Source: Aeromicrobium stalagmiti (GTDB lineage Bacteria > Actinomycetota > Actinomycetes > Propionibacteriales > Nocardioidaceae). From it: a stretch of 64,000 nt of DNA. A model generated the notes under the pieces. The model was not told the DNA's origin. It did no database searches and worked only from the letters and a program-made list of their open reading frames with translations. How positions within the stretch are numbered: position 1 is the stretch's first letter; each line of letters begins with the position of its first letter. The stretch lies in the NCBI RefSeq assembly GCF_013283745.1, contig NZ_JABSTZ010000001.1, positions 248,001-312,000 on the forward strand, written 5' to 3'. Below are positions 45,610 through 55,002 of this stretch, in pieces. The position numbers and the translations under genes were made by a program.

Positions 45610-45638
45610 AGGCCACGGTGATCCACCATGGCCTTTTT
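45610..45638 (+). terminator. T-tailed intrinsic terminator-like hairpin in front of glnR
   Basis: AGGCCACGGTG (45610-45620) pairs with CACCATGGCCT (45624-45634), one mismatch and a 3-base loop, followed by TTTTT (45634-45638). The orientation is plus strand, about 65 bases upstream of the glnR ATG. Either a leader attenuator of glnR or a block to readthrough from divergent or spurious plus-strand transcription. Confidence 0.65.
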
Positions 45639-45702
45639 GCATAACTGCACACAGTGCAAGCACGCTTGCCCCGCACGAATCGCAGCACCGGAGGTCGACA
45701 CC

Positions 45703-46416
45703 ATGTCCCACCTGCTCCTGCTCACCAAGAGCACGCAGTCCTCGGTCGAGGTGCTGCCCGCCTTGGCGCTGCTGCCTCACCACGTCAAGATCCTCCCGGC
45801 CGAGGCGAGCGCGCTGCTCGACGCCCCGCCCTGCGACGCCGTCCTGGTCGACGGCCGCCACGACCTCGCGCAGGTGCGCAGCCTGACGCGCGTCATCCGC
45901 ACCACGGGCGTCGAGTGTCCGCTGATCCTCATCCTCACCGAGGGCGGCCTCGCCGTCGCCGCGTCCGACTGGGGCATGGACGACGTCATCCTCACGACCG
46001 CCGGGCCGGCCGAGCTCGAGGCCCGCCTGCGTCTCGGCATCGGACGCATCGCCGCCACCCTCGACGGCGACAACGAGAGCCACGTCATCTCCTCCAGCGG
46101 CCTCGTCGTCGACGACGCGACCTACACCGCCAAGCTCGAGAACCGCACGCTCGACCTGACGTTCAAGGAGTTCGAGCTCCTCAAGTTCCTCGCGCAGCAC
46201 CCGGGCCGGGTCTTCACCCGCCAGCAGCTGCTGCAGGAGGTGTGGGGCTACGACTACTTCGGCGGCACCCGCACGGTCGACGTCCACGTGCGCCGGCTGC
46301 GGGCCAAGCTCGGCACCGACAACGAGACGCTGATCGGCACGGTCCGCAACGTCGGCTACCGCTTCGTCGCGACCAAGTCCGAGCCGGCACGCGACACCGC
46401 CGACGCGAAGTCCTGA
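45703..46416 (+). CDS. glnR: Nitrogen-metabolism global regulator GlnR
   Basis: GlnR is the atypical OmpR-family orphan regulator of nitrogen assimilation in actinobacteria. The 237-aa protein begins [24 protein letters not shown]. Its degenerate receiver carries VLVDGRHDL, and the winged helix contains [24 protein letters not shown] and the nearly invariant [21 protein letters not shown]. Context also fits: glnR precedes mshD in mycobacteria. GGAGGT lies 7 bases before the ATG; the longer ORF start is rejected. Confidence 0.95.
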   Translation: MSHLLLLTKSTQSSVEVLPALALLPHHVKILPAEASALLDAPPCDAVLVDGRHDLAQVRSLTRVIRTTGVECPLILILTEGGLAVAASDWGMDDVILTTAGPAELEARLRLGIGRIAATLDGDNESHVISSSGLVVDDATYTAKLENRTLDLTFKEFELLKFLAQHPGRVFTRQQLLQEVWGYDYFGGTRTVDVHVRRLRAKLGTDNETLIGTVRNVGYRFVATKSEPARDTADAKS

Positions 46417-46428
46417 CACCATGGGCTC

Positions 46429-47853
46429 ATGGCCCATCTGACTGCGCAGGGACTCCTCGACCTCGTCCTCGACGAAGGATCGTTCGAGTCCTGGGACCTC
46501 CCCGTCGACCGGTCGGGGCTCGACCCGGCCTACCAGCAGGAGCTCACGGCCGCCGCTGAGCGCGCCGGCACCGACGAGTCCGTCCTCACCGGACGCGGTC
46601 TCATGCGCGGACGCCCGGTCGCCGTCGTCGTCAACGAGTTCCGCTTCCTCGCCGGGTCGATCGGACGCGCCGCCGCCCTGCGCATCGTCTCGGCCGTGCG
46701 CCGCGCCACGGCGGAGGGCATCCCCGTGCTCGCCACGACCGCCTCGGGCGGCACCCGCATGCAGGAGGGCACGCCGGCGTTCGTCCACATGGTCGACATC
46801 ACCCGGGCGATCATGGACCACCGGGCGGCCGGGCTGCCCTACCTCATCTACCTGCGCCACCCCACGACCGGCGGGGTCTTCGCCTCGTGGGGGTCGCTGG
46901 CCCACATCACGATCGCCGAGCCCGGCGCACTGATCGGGTTCCTCGGCCCGAAGGTCTACGAGATCATGGAGGGCAAGCCGTTCCCGCCCGGCGTCCAGAC
47001 CGCCGAGAACCTCGCCGATCGCGGCATCATCGACGCCGTGGTCCTGCCGGACGAGCTGCCGCTGCTCGTCGACCGGGCGCTCGGCCTGCTCGTCGACGCG
47101 CCGACCCGCCAGACCCGAGAGCTCCGCACCTCCGAGGTGCGACGCGAGCGCTCCGCGTGGGACTCGATCCAGATCACCCGTGGGGCTCGGCGGGCCGGTG
47201 TGCGTGAGGTGCTGCGCTACGGCAGCGACGCGACCGTCCGCCTGCAGGGCACCGAGAAGGGCGAGCGCGACAGCGCGATGATCGTCGCCCTCGCCCGGCT
47301 CGACGGCCAGCCGTGCGTCGTGATCGGCCAGGACCGCACGACCCAGACCAGGTTCAAGCCCATGGGCCCGGCAGCCCTGCGCGAGGCCCGGCGCGGCATG
47401 CGGCTCGCCAACGAGCTGCGACTGCCGCTCGTCTCGTTCATCGACACCCCCGGCGCGGAGCTGTCGCCGGAGGCCGAGCAGGGGGCCATCGCCGGCGAGA
47501 TCGCGCGGTGCATCAGCTGGATGTCGACGATGCGGGTGCCCACCGTCTCGGTGCTGCTGGGCCAGGGCTGTGGCGGTGGCGCGCTGGCGCTGCTGCCGGC
47601 CGACGTCGTCATCGCCGCCGAGAACGCCTGGCTGTCGCCGCTGCCGCCCGAGGGTGCGAGCGCGATCGTCCACGGCGACCTCGAGCACGCCGCCGAGATG
47701 GCGGAGGCGCAGCGCGTGGGTGCCCTCGACCTGTTCGACAACGGCACGGTGCACCACATCGTCCCTGAGCCTCCCGGCGACACCCCCGAGGCGTTCGCGC
47801 GTGCCATGGCGGCCGAGATCGGCGCGCAGCTCGTGGCGCTGAGGTCACGATGA
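46429..47853 (+). CDS. Acyl-CoA carboxylase carboxyltransferase, fused beta/alpha (AccD3-like)
   Basis: The 474-aa protein joins a beta-type half (about 1-225; SGGTRMQEGTPAF, GGVFASWGSLAH) and an alpha-type half (about 240-474; FIDTPGAELSPEAEQG, LGQGCGGGALALL). The oxyanion-hole glycines are present in both. It resembles mycobacterial AccD3. No zinc-ribbon Cys cluster is seen at the N-terminus. It should carboxylate acetyl-CoA or a related acyl-CoA using a separate biotinylated subunit. It starts 12 bases after glnR and overlaps mshD by 4 bases. Confidence 0.88.
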   Translation: MAHLTAQGLLDLVLDEGSFESWDLPVDRSGLDPAYQQELTAAAERAGTDESVLTGRGLMRGRPVAVVVNEFRFLAGSIGRAAALRIVSAVRRATAEGIPVLATTASGGTRMQEGTPAFVHMVDITRAIMDHRAAGLPYLIYLRHPTTGGVFASWGSLAHITIAEPGALIGFLGPKVYEIMEGKPFPPGVQTAENLADRGIIDAVVLPDELPLLVDRALGLLVDAPTRQTRELRTSEVRRERSAWDSIQITRGARRAGVREVLRYGSDATVRLQGTEKGERDSAMIVALARLDGQPCVVIGQDRTTQTRFKPMGPAALREARRGMRLANELRLPLVSFIDTPGAELSPEAEQGAIAGEIARCISWMSTMRVPTVSVLLGQGCGGGALALLPADVVIAAENAWLSPLPPEGASAIVHGDLEHAAEMAEAQRVGALDLFDNGTVHHIVPEPPGDTPEAFARAMAAEIGAQLVALRSR

Positions 47854-48695
47854 GCCTCCTCGACCTCGCCGACCGGGCGACCACGGCCGACGGCGTCGCC
47901 CCGTTCAACGAGGCGAGCGTCTTCGCGTTGCGTGACCGGGCCCGGGCCCGCGTCCTGGTGCAGCAGTCAGACCGCGACGGCACGATCATCGCTGCGGCGT
48001 TCGCGGTCGGCGACGCGCCCGTCGAGGTCGTCGTCGACCCGCAACGACGACGCCAAGGCCTCGGCCGACGCATCGTCGACGAGCTGCTGGCTGACGGCGA
48101 GGACACCTTCTGGGCCCACGGCGACCTGCCCGGCGCGCGGGCGCTCGCCTCCTCGACGGGGCTCGAGGTCGTCCGCGAGCTGCTGGTGCTGCGCCTCACC
48201 TTCGACGGACCCCCCGCACCCGAACGGGTGCCCGCCGCGACCACGATCCGGGCCTACCGGCCCGACGACGCCGACGCGGTCGTCGCGGTCAACGGTCGGG
48301 CGTTCGCCCACCACCCCGAGCAGGGGGCCATGGACCGCGCCGACCTCGACCGCCGCATGGCGTCCAACTGGTTCGACCCGGCCGGCCTCTTCGTCGCCGA
48401 GCGGGACGGCCGGGTCATCGGCTTCCACTGGACCAAGGTCGAGGACGGCGTGGGCGAGGTCTACGTCGTCGGCATCGACCCCGACGCGCAAGGCGGCGGG
48501 CTCGGCACCGCGCTCACGGCCCGGGGCCTGCGTCACCTCCACCAGCTGGGGCTCCCCGTGGTCGACCTCTACGTCGAGGGCGACAACGCGCCCGCCCTCG
48601 CGGTCTACCGCAACCTCGGCTTCCGGGACTGGAAGAAGGACACGCTCTACGCAGCGCCGCAGGACGACGCCGCGCACGTCCACGACCACACCTGA
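47850..48695 (+). CDS. mshD: Mycothiol synthase (acetyltransferase)
   Basis: MshD acetylates Cys-GlcN-Ins, the last step of mycothiol synthesis. The 281-aa protein has two GNAT domains: a weaker N-terminal one with RRRQGLGRRIVD and the catalytic C-terminal one with VYVVGIDPDAQGGGLGTALTARGL and YVEGDNAPALAVYRNLGF. These match MshD closely. The ATG overlaps the carboxyltransferase stop (ATGA). The order glnR-...-mshD resembles that of mycobacteria. Confidence 0.94.
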   Translation: MSLLDLADRATTADGVAPFNEASVFALRDRARARVLVQQSDRDGTIIAAAFAVGDAPVEVVVDPQRRRQGLGRRIVDELLADGEDTFWAHGDLPGARALASSTGLEVVRELLVLRLTFDGPPAPERVPAATTIRAYRPDDADAVVAVNGRAFAHHPEQGAMDRADLDRRMASNWFDPAGLFVAERDGRVIGFHWTKVEDGVGEVYVVGIDPDAQGGGLGTALTARGLRHLHQLGLPVVDLYVEGDNAPALAVYRNLGFRDWKKDTLYAAPQDDAAHVHDHT

Positions 48696-48764
48696 GACAC
48701 CAGCACGTCGTCGCGACGGGGTGTCTGGTTTGTCACAGCCGAGCAGGGCATGTCGACTGGTGGT

Positions 48765-48774
48765 TGAACGTTCA
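48765..48774. promoter_or_regulatory. Short palindrome upstream of SDR gene
   Basis: TGAACGTTCA is an exact 10-bp palindrome 42 bases before the SDR start, inside GGTTGAACGTTCACC. It could be an operator half of a TetR-like regulator. The GTTCACC within it has no 11-bp partner, so a PHO box is not supported. Confidence 0.35.
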
Positions 48775-48816
48775 CCTAGATGTGGCGCGTGCCCACCCTG
48801 TCGAGAGGAACCCCTC

Positions 48817-49572
48817 ATGTCCACCTATGACGTCGCCCAGCGATCCGCCATCGTCACCGGCGCCGGCTCGGGCATCGGCGCATCCGTCGCCACCACGCTC
48901 GCCGCCCACGGCGCATCCGTCCTGGTGACGGACATCAACGCCGAGGCCGCGCAGTCGATCGTCGACCAGATCACCGCGAAGGGCGGAACGGCCGAGGCCT
49001 TCGCCGGCGATGTGAGCGACACCGACTGGGTCGCCGAGAGCATCGTCCGCGCCAACGCGCTGGCGCCCCTGCGCATCGCGGTCAACAACGCCGGGATCGG
49101 CGGCGAGGCCAAGCCGGTCGGCGACTACTCGCTCGAGAGCTGGCGCAAGGTCATCGAGGTCAACCTCAACGCCGTGTTCTACGGCCTGCGCGCGCAGCTG
49201 CCCGCCATCGCGGCCAACGGTGGCGGCTCGATCATCAACATGGGATCGGTGCTCGGCAGCGTCGGCATCCAGAACTCCTCCGCGTACGTCACCGCCAAGC
49301 ACGGCCTCGTCGGTCTGACGAAGAACGCCGCCCTCGAGTACGGGCCGCAGAAGGTGCGCGTCAACGTTTTCGGACCCGGCTTCATCGAGACTCCCCTGCT
49401 GCTCGCCACCATGGACGTCGCGGCCCGCGAGGCGCTCGGCGCCAAGCACGCGCTGCAGCGGCTCGGCACGCCCGAGGAGGTCGCCGCGCTCGTGGCCTTC
49501 CTCTCCAGCGACGACGCGACCTTCATCACCGGCAGCTACCAGCTCGTCGACGGCGGGTACGCCGCCCAGTGA
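48817..49572 (+). CDS. Short-chain dehydrogenase (3-oxoacyl/alcohol type, NAD-preferring)
   Basis: The 251-aa protein has the SDR pattern TGAGSGIG, the acidic residue of VTDINAE suggesting NAD use, GDVSD, NNAGIGG, the catalytic Ser in NMGSVLGS, YVTAKHG (Tyr-x3-Lys), and the end GSYQLVDGGYAAQ typical of FabG-like enzymes. AGAGG precedes the ATG. No operon partner is adjacent. The substrate is not predictable. Confidence 0.85.
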   Translation: MSTYDVAQRSAIVTGAGSGIGASVATTLAAHGASVLVTDINAEAAQSIVDQITAKGGTAEAFAGDVSDTDWVAESIVRANALAPLRIAVNNAGIGGEAKPVGDYSLESWRKVIEVNLNAVFYGLRAQLPAIAANGGGSIINMGSVLGSVGIQNSSAYVTAKHGLVGLTKNAALEYGPQKVRVNVFGPGFIETPLLLATMDVAAREALGAKHALQRLGTPEEVAALVAFLSSDDATFITGSYQLVDGGYAAQ

Positions 49573-49587
49573 CCCCACCCCGCTGAT

Positions 49588-49697
49588 GAGAGCGTTCTCG
49601 CCCCTCGAGGAGAGGGTTTCCGCCCCTGACCGGGGCGGAAACCCTCTCGCCACGGGGCGACAACGGTCTCGTCAGGGGGCGGAAAGGGTCTCGTCAG
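49588..49697. repeat. Five 22-bp repeat units in head-to-head array
   Basis: Units occupy 49588-49609, 49610-49631 (forward) and 49632-49653, 49654-49675, 49676-49697 (inverted). The shared core is GAGAnnGTTTCCGCCCC with two to four variable positions and a 5-base tail. Units 2 and 3 form an exact 17-bp inverted repeat (49610-49626 with 49632-49648, loop 5), and outer units can extend the pairing. It sits between two convergent genes and overlaps the end of the hydrolase gene by four bases, so at least part acts as terminator. Confidence 0.9.
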
Positions 49698-50749
49698 CGG
49701 TGGGGGGTGGTGAGGCCGCGCTGGAGGGCGGTGGCGGCGCGGCGCGCTGCCTTGGGGGCCGTACGGCCGATCGCGACCATGTTGATGAAGCCGTGGATGA
49801 GGCCGTCCTCGCAGACGTGCTCGACCGGCACCCCGGCGGCACGCAGCTTGTCGGCATAGGCGTTGCCCTCGTCGAGCAGCGGGTCGAAGCCGGCCGTCAC
49901 GACGTACGCCGGCGCCACCCCCGAGACGTCGCCGTGCAGGGGCGAGAGTCGCGGGTCGGAGCGGTCCTCGCCCCCGACGAGGTAGTTCTCCTCCGCGAGA
50001 TCCATGAAGGCCTTGGTCAGGAAGAAGCCGTCGGCGTACGTCAGGCGGCTCGGCGCGGTCTCGAGGAAGTCGGTTGCCGGGTAGATCAGGAGCTGGAACG
50101 CCGGGGCCGGCCCGCCGGCACGCGTCGCCTGCTGGGCGACGACCGCGGCCAGGTTGCCGCCCGCGCTGTCGCCACCCACCGCGATGCGGTCGGGGTCGAT
50201 GCCCAGGCCCTGGGCGTGCTCGACGACCCATGCCCACGCCGCCATCGCGTCGTCCACGGCCGCCGGGAAGGGCGCCTCCGGCGCGAGCCGGTAGTCGACC
50301 GCGACGACGCGCACCTGTGCCTCCTCCGCGAGGAACCGGCACGTGGCGTCGTGGCTCTCCAGGTCGCCGTAGATCCAGCCGCCACCGTGGAAGAACAGCA
50401 GCGCCGGCGCCTGGCCCGACAGGCCACGCGGGGTGTAGAACCGCAGGCCGAGAGGCCCGCCCGGACCGTCGATCGTGCGGTCGGTGACGGCGCCGATCGG
50501 CTGGTTGCCGCCGGCAAGGCGTGACGACGCGCGGATGATCTTGCGACCCCGGCTGATCGCGACCGTCTCGGCGGCGGGGCCCGCGAGGCGCTGGAGCCGC
50601 AGCAGCAGCTGCATCTCCGGGTCGAGGGTTCGCCCGTCGACGACGACCGGCGAACCCGCCAGACGAGCGAGGACGGGCCGCGGCAGCTGCATCAACGACC
50701 GTGCGGTGACGCCTCGTGCGGCGCCGATGAGCTGGGGTACGAGAGCCAT
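49694..50749 (-). CDS. Alpha/beta hydrolase, hormone-sensitive-lipase (Est/Lip H) type
   Basis: The 351-aa enzyme has the oxyanion motif FFHGGGWIYGD, the nucleophile GDSAGGN, the acid Asp in AGFDPLLDEG and the His in DGLIHGFINM. These define the HSL esterase family. An N-terminal cap of about 70 residues precedes the core. No signal peptide is apparent. It should hydrolyse short- to medium-chain esters. Its stop lies inside the 22-bp repeat array. Confidence 0.9.
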   Translation of the reverse strand: MALVPQLIGAARGVTARSLMQLPRPVLARLAGSPVVVDGRTLDPEMQLLLRLQRLAGPAAETVAISRGRKIIRASSRLAGGNQPIGAVTDRTIDGPGGPLGLRFYTPRGLSGQAPALLFFHGGGWIYGDLESHDATCRFLAEEAQVRVVAVDYRLAPEAPFPAAVDDAMAAWAWVVEHAQGLGIDPDRIAVGGDSAGGNLAAVVAQQATRAGGPAPAFQLLIYPATDFLETAPSRLTYADGFFLTKAFMDLAEENYLVGGEDRSDPRLSPLHGDVSGVAPAYVVTAGFDPLLDEGNAYADKLRAAGVPVEHVCEDGLIHGFINMVAIGRTAPKAARRAATALQRGLTTPHR

Positions 50750-50786
50750 GGGGCAACGCTAGCGCCTCGGAGCGCCGGAGCGCCTT

Positions 50787-50804
50787 GTTCAATCGGCGTT
50801 CACC
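50787..50804 (+). promoter_or_regulatory. PHO box upstream of ppk
   Basis: GTTCAAT (50787-50793) and GTTCACC (50798-50804) are direct repeats exactly 11 bp apart, 22 bases before the ppk start. The spacing and sequence match actinobacterial PHO boxes, so RegX3 control of polyphosphate synthesis is likely. Confidence 0.65.
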
Positions 50805-50825
50805 TTGGTCTGACACTCTGGACGT

Positions 50826-52961
50826 GTGGACACACACGACATGGCGGTCGCCGATCTGGAGGATCCGGCCTCCCCGGACGAGTTCGACGTCGACCCGCCG
50901 TTCGACCCGGCACAGAGCGCCCTGCCCGCCGACCGGTTCCTCGACCGCGAGCTGTCGTGGATCGCGTTCAACTCCCGCGTGCTCGAGCTCGCCCAGGACG
51001 AGGACCTGCCGCTGCTGGAGCGCGTCCGCTTCGCGGCCATCTTCGCGAGCAACCTCGACGAGTTCTTCATGGTCCGCATCGCCGGCCTCAAGCGCCGCAT
51101 CGCCGCCGGCGTGGCGGTGCCGTCGGCCAGCGGCCTGAATCCCCGCGGCGTCCTCAGCCGCAGCCTGGCCGCGAGCCAGGAGCTCATGGTCCGGCACGCC
51201 GAGACCTACCACGACCACCTCGTGCCCCAGCTCGCCGAGCAGGGCATCGAGCTGATCCACTGGGAGTCGCTGCGAGCGGACGAGCAGGAGCGGATCAGCT
51301 CGTTCTACCGCGATCGGGTCTTCCCGATCCTGACCCCGCTCGCGGTCGACCCGGCGCACCCGTTCCCCTACATCTCGGGCCTCTCGCTCAACCTCGCGCT
51401 GGTCATGCGCAACCCCGCCACCGGCAAGAACCACTTCGCCCGCGTCAAGGTGCCGCCGATCATCAACCGGTGGATGGAGGCCGACCCCGGACGGTTCGTC
51501 CCGCTCGAGGAGGTCATCGCGGCCCACCTCGACCTGCTGTTTCCCGGCATGGAGGTCATCGCCCACCACGCCTTCCGCGTGACCCGCAACGAGGACCTCG
51601 AGGTCGAGGAGGACGACGCCGAGAACCTGCTCAAGGCCCTCGAGAAGGAGCTGCTGCGGCGCAAGTTCGGCCCGCCCGTGCGCCTCGAGGTCGAGGAGTC
51701 GATCGATCCGGGCGTGCTCGACCTGCTCGTCTCCGAGCTGGGCGTGAAGGCCGACGAGGTCGTCCGCCTCAAGGGCCCCCTCGACCTGCGCAGCCTCAAC
51801 GAGGTCGCCGACCTCGACCGTCCCGAGCTGCGCTACGAGCCGTTCATCCCGGGCACCCACCAGCACCTGGCCGAGGTCGAGACGTCGGAGCCGGCCGACC
51901 TGTTCAGCGCCCTGCGCAAGCGCGACGTCCTCGTGCACCACCCGTACGACTCGTTCGCCACCAGCGTCCAGCGCTTCATCGAGCAGGCCGCCGCCGACCC
52001 GCACGTGCTCGCGATCAAGCAGACGCTCTACCGCACGTCGGGAGACTCCCCCATCATCGACTCCTTGGTCGACGCTGCCCGCGCCGGCAAGCAGGTGCTG
52101 GTGCTGGTCGAGATCAAGGCCCGCTTCGACGAGCAGGCCAACATCCGGTGGGCCCGCAAGCTCGAGCGCGCCGGCTGCCACGTCGTCTACGGCCTCGTGG
52201 GTCTCAAGACCCACTGCAAGCTCGCGCTGGTCGTCCGCGACGAGCCCGACGGCCTGCGCCGCTACGCCCACATCGGCACCGGCAACTACAACCCCAAGAC
52301 CGCGCGCCTCTACGAGGACTTCGGCCTGCTCACGGCCGACCCGGCGATCACCCACGACCTCACCGACCTGTTCAACAACCTGTCGGGCTTTGCCCAGGAC
52401 TTCTCCTACCAGCGGCTCATGGTCGCTCCGGCGGGGCTCCGCGACGGCATCATCGAGCGGATCGACACCGAGATCGCGCACCACCGCGCCGGACGGCCTT
52501 CCGGCATCCGCATCAAGGTCAACTCCCTGGTCGACGAGGCCACGATCGACAAGCTCTACGAGGCCTCACGGGCCGGTGTGCAGGTCGACCTGGTCATCCG
52601 TGGCATCTGCACGTTGCGGCCCGGCGTGCCCGGCCTCAGCGACAACATCCGCGTGCACAGCATCCTGGGGCGCTTCCTCGAGCACAGCCGGATCTACTGG
52701 TTCGCCGGCGGGGGCGAGCCCGAGGCGTGGATGGGCTCGGCCGACCTGATGCACCGCAACCTCGACCGCCGCGTCGAGGTGCTGGTGCGCGTGCCGACGC
52801 CGGAGCACACCGAGGTGCTCGGCGACCTGCTCGCCCGCTCCGTCGACCCGGAGACGACCTCGTGGCACCTCGACGGCGACGGCGCCTGGACGCGTCACGT
52901 CGGGTCCTCGGACCTGCAGGCCGTCCTGATCGAACGGGCACGGTCGCGCCGCTCCCGCTGA
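50826..52961 (+). CDS. ppk: Polyphosphate kinase 1
   Basis: Ppk1 polymerises the gamma-phosphate of ATP into polyphosphate. The 711-aa protein has the N-terminal domain ([20 protein letters not shown]), the head domain ([13 protein letters not shown]) and two catalytic C domains. The autophosphorylated His lies in [13 protein letters not shown]; other motifs are [20 protein letters not shown] and [13 protein letters not shown]. The GTG at 50826 lies just after a PHO box. It is divergent from the hydrolase and in the ppk-mutT1 neighbourhood as in mycobacteria. Confidence 0.96.
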   Translation: MDTHDMAVADLEDPASPDEFDVDPPFDPAQSALPADRFLDRELSWIAFNSRVLELAQDEDLPLLERVRFAAIFASNLDEFFMVRIAGLKRRIAAGVAVPSASGLNPRGVLSRSLAASQELMVRHAETYHDHLVPQLAEQGIELIHWESLRADEQERISSFYRDRVFPILTPLAVDPAHPFPYISGLSLNLALVMRNPATGKNHFARVKVPPIINRWMEADPGRFVPLEEVIAAHLDLLFPGMEVIAHHAFRVTRNEDLEVEEDDAENLLKALEKELLRRKFGPPVRLEVEESIDPGVLDLLVSELGVKADEVVRLKGPLDLRSLNEVADLDRPELRYEPFIPGTHQHLAEVETSEPADLFSALRKRDVLVHHPYDSFATSVQRFIEQAAADPHVLAIKQTLYRTSGDSPIIDSLVDAARAGKQVLVLVEIKARFDEQANIRWARKLERAGCHVVYGLVGLKTHCKLALVVRDEPDGLRRYAHIGTGNYNPKTARLYEDFGLLTADPAITHDLTDLFNNLSGFAQDFSYQRLMVAPAGLRDGIIERIDTEIAHHRAGRPSGIRIKVNSLVDEATIDKLYEASRAGVQVDLVIRGICTLRPGVPGLSDNIRVHSILGRFLEHSRIYWFAGGGEPEAWMGSADLMHRNLDRRVEVLVRVPTPEHTEVLGDLLARSVDPETTSWHLDGDGAWTRHVGSSDLQAVLIERARSRRSR

Positions 52962-52965
52962 CGTG

Positions 52966-54042
52966 TCAGCGCGGGCAGCTGGCGAACAGCAGCGGACCCT
53001 CGCCGGCCATGTAGGCGCCGCGGTCGGGGTCGAGGTCGAACCGCAGCGTCGCGGTGCCGCCGCTCGACGTCGCCCCGACGAGGTCGAGGGAGTCCTCGAT
53101 GCGGCCCGACTGGCCGATGAACGGGCCGAACGCCAGCGCGCGACGGACGCGCAGCTGCTCGGCGGCCTCGGCCGGTGAGTCGAACGCCGCGACGAAGCGG
53201 ATGTCCTGCCGCGGCGACCCGTCGACCAGGCCGCGTCCGCTGAAGACCGGCGCGGCCAGCCGCCCTGCGCGGGCCACGGCTGCCGCGGCCTGAGCCGCGA
53301 CGTCGGGGTCGGAGTCGCCGACCGCGGTCGAGCGACAGCCCTCCTGCCGCGCCTGCAGCAGCGCGGTGTCGGAGCCGGCCAGGGCGGTCGCCAGCTCGGC
53401 CACCGGGCGCCTCGAGAGCAACGATGCCCGCTCGTGACGGACGGTCGCGAGCACGGTGGGCGCGTACGCCTCCTCGCTCACCGCGACGACGAGCTGCTCG
53501 TCAGGCAGGACGGCCAGCGTGCCCAGCGCAGCCGCGAGCCCCTGGCCCACGGTCCGCCGCCCCTCGTCTCCCAGCACCCAGGTCTCGCCGCTGCGGGCGT
53601 AGCCGATCGAGCGGAGCCGCTTCTGGACGTCGTCGAAGGACACCGAGCCGGTGAGGCGGGCGACGAGAGCGGCTCCCCCGGCCGCCTGCCCGTACGACTC
53701 CCACTCGACGTCGGCGGCCGACCATCCGTAGAGCGAGTGCATCTCGTCGATCGAGGCACCCAGCACCGAACGGGTCGTGAGGTCGCGCAGCGAGGCGTCG
53801 TCGCTCAGCGCCGCCCTGGCGCGGGCCGTGGACGCATCGCCCAGGCCGAGGCCTGCACGGATCGCCGACCAGTCGGTGAAGCCTGCCACGACCGTCCCGG
53901 TCGGCAGCGCGTCGAGAGCCGAGGCGAGCGGCGGACGCGGGTCGGCGGCCACCCGATCGGCGACCCATCCGCCGGCCGCGAGCGCCACGGCGATGACCAC
54001 GACCGGGGCGAGGACGGCACGGACACCGAGGCTGCGCAGCAC
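52966..54042 (-). CDS. DUF3352 membrane-anchored protein
   Basis: The 358-aa product has a short cytoplasmic N-terminus, a membrane helix (LAPVVVIAVALAAGGWV) and an external domain matching DUF3352-type layout (LDALPTGTVVAGFTDWSAI, RSVLGASIDEMHSLYGW, QRLRVRRALAFGPFIG). Start choice: GTG at 54042 has GGAGGT 9 bases upstream; the GTG at 54051 is too close to it. The function is unknown. It is convergent with ppk, 4 bases away. Confidence 0.75.
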   Translation of the reverse strand: MLRSLGVRAVLAPVVVIAVALAAGGWVADRVAADPRPPLASALDALPTGTVVAGFTDWSAIRAGLGLGDASTARARAALSDDASLRDLTTRSVLGASIDEMHSLYGWSAADVEWESYGQAAGGAALVARLTGSVSFDDVQKRLRSIGYARSGETWVLGDEGRRTVGQGLAAALGTLAVLPDEQLVVAVSEEAYAPTVLATVRHERASLLSRRPVAELATALAGSDTALLQARQEGCRSTAVGDSDPDVAAQAAAAVARAGRLAAPVFSGRGLVDGSPRQDIRFVAAFDSPAEAAEQLRVRRALAFGPFIGQSGRIEDSLDLVGATSSGGTATLRFDLDPDRGAYMAGEGPLLFASCPR

Positions 54043-54096
54043 GTCGTCCACACCTCCTTCACCTGTCGGCCACTTCCTCAGGGGACAATACGCACC

Positions 54097-54984
54097 ATGG
54101 CAAGTGAACGGATCACGACCGCAGCGGGTGGCATCGTGTGGCGCAACCGGCCCGGACCCACCCGGCCGGAGCCGCGCGTCGAGATGCTGGTCGTCCACCG
54201 TCCCTCGTACGACGACTGGACCTTCCCCAAGGGCAAGACCGATCCGGGCGAGGCCCTGCAGACGACCGCCGTCCGCGAGATCGCCGAGGAGGCAGGTGTC
54301 CGCGTACGCCTCGGGCACCCGCTGCAGGAGCTGTCCTACCCGATCAGCGGCGGCACCAAGTCGGTCACCTACTGGTGCGCCCGGGCGACCGGACCTGACG
54401 AGGCCACGCCGTTCGTGCCCAACAAGGAGGTCGACGAGGTGCGCTGGGTCGGCGTGCGCGAGGCCCGCAAGCTCCTGACGTACGAGCACGACGTCGAGCT
54501 GCTCGAGACGTTCCGCGACCTGCGCGAGAACCAGGCCCACCGGACCCGCACGCTCATCGTGCTGCGGCACGGCAAGGCCGTCCCCCGGTCGAGCGACCTC
54601 GACGACCTGGACCGGCCGCTCACGGCCTCCGGCACCGGCCGCGCCCAGGCCCTCGTCCCCGTGCTCGACGCCTACGGGATCCGCCGGGTCGTCAGCAGCC
54701 CCGCCGTGCGCTGCGCCCAGACCGTCGAGCCGTACGCGCAGTCGATCAGCACGTTTCTCGAGATCGACGACCGCATCTCCGAGCAGACCCGTGCGGCCCA
54801 GGTGCAGCGGTCGATCACCTCGCTGCTCGACCGCAAGAAGCCGGTCGTCCTGAGCACCCACCGGCCCACCCTGCCGTGGGTCTTCGACGCGCTGGGCGTC
54901 GACGTCGTCGACCTTGCACCGGGCGAGGGAGTCGTCGTGCACCACCGCAAGGGTGTGGCGCTCGCCACAGAACCCCTGATCTGA
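54097..54984 (+). CDS. mutT1: NUDIX hydrolase/histidine phosphatase fusion (MutT1-type)
   Basis: The 295-aa protein joins an N-terminal NUDIX domain and a C-terminal histidine-phosphatase domain. The Nudix box reads GKTDPGEALQTTAVREIAEEAG. The phosphatase part has LRHGKAV near 150, SSPAVRCAQT and a second His in STHRPTLP. Mycobacterial MutT1 of this architecture degrades 8-oxo-GTP and diadenosine polyphosphates. It neighbours ppk in both. The ATG at 54097 is the only good start. Confidence 0.93.
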   Translation: MASERITTAAGGIVWRNRPGPTRPEPRVEMLVVHRPSYDDWTFPKGKTDPGEALQTTAVREIAEEAGVRVRLGHPLQELSYPISGGTKSVTYWCARATGPDEATPFVPNKEVDEVRWVGVREARKLLTYEHDVELLETFRDLRENQAHRTRTLIVLRHGKAVPRSSDLDDLDRPLTASGTGRAQALVPVLDAYGIRRVVSSPAVRCAQTVEPYAQSISTFLEIDDRISEQTRAAQVQRSITSLLDRKKPVVLSTHRPTLPWVFDALGVDVVDLAPGEGVVVHHRKGVALATEPLI

Positions 54985-55002
54985 CGGCGATTCGTTCCCA
55001 CC

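Noticed and set aside
48770..48776. GTTCACC as PHO box upstream of the SDR
   Set aside because: No second unit lies 11 bp away; it is better read as part of a palindrome.
49588..49697. Possible CRISPR array
   Set aside because: The 22-bp units are contiguous with no unique spacers and they invert at the centre, so this is not a CRISPR array.
49536..52484. Very long minus-strand open frame across ppk and the hydrolase
   Set aside because: It mixes frames opposite or offset to two clearly recognisable genes (ppk and the HSL hydrolase) and has no domain of its own.
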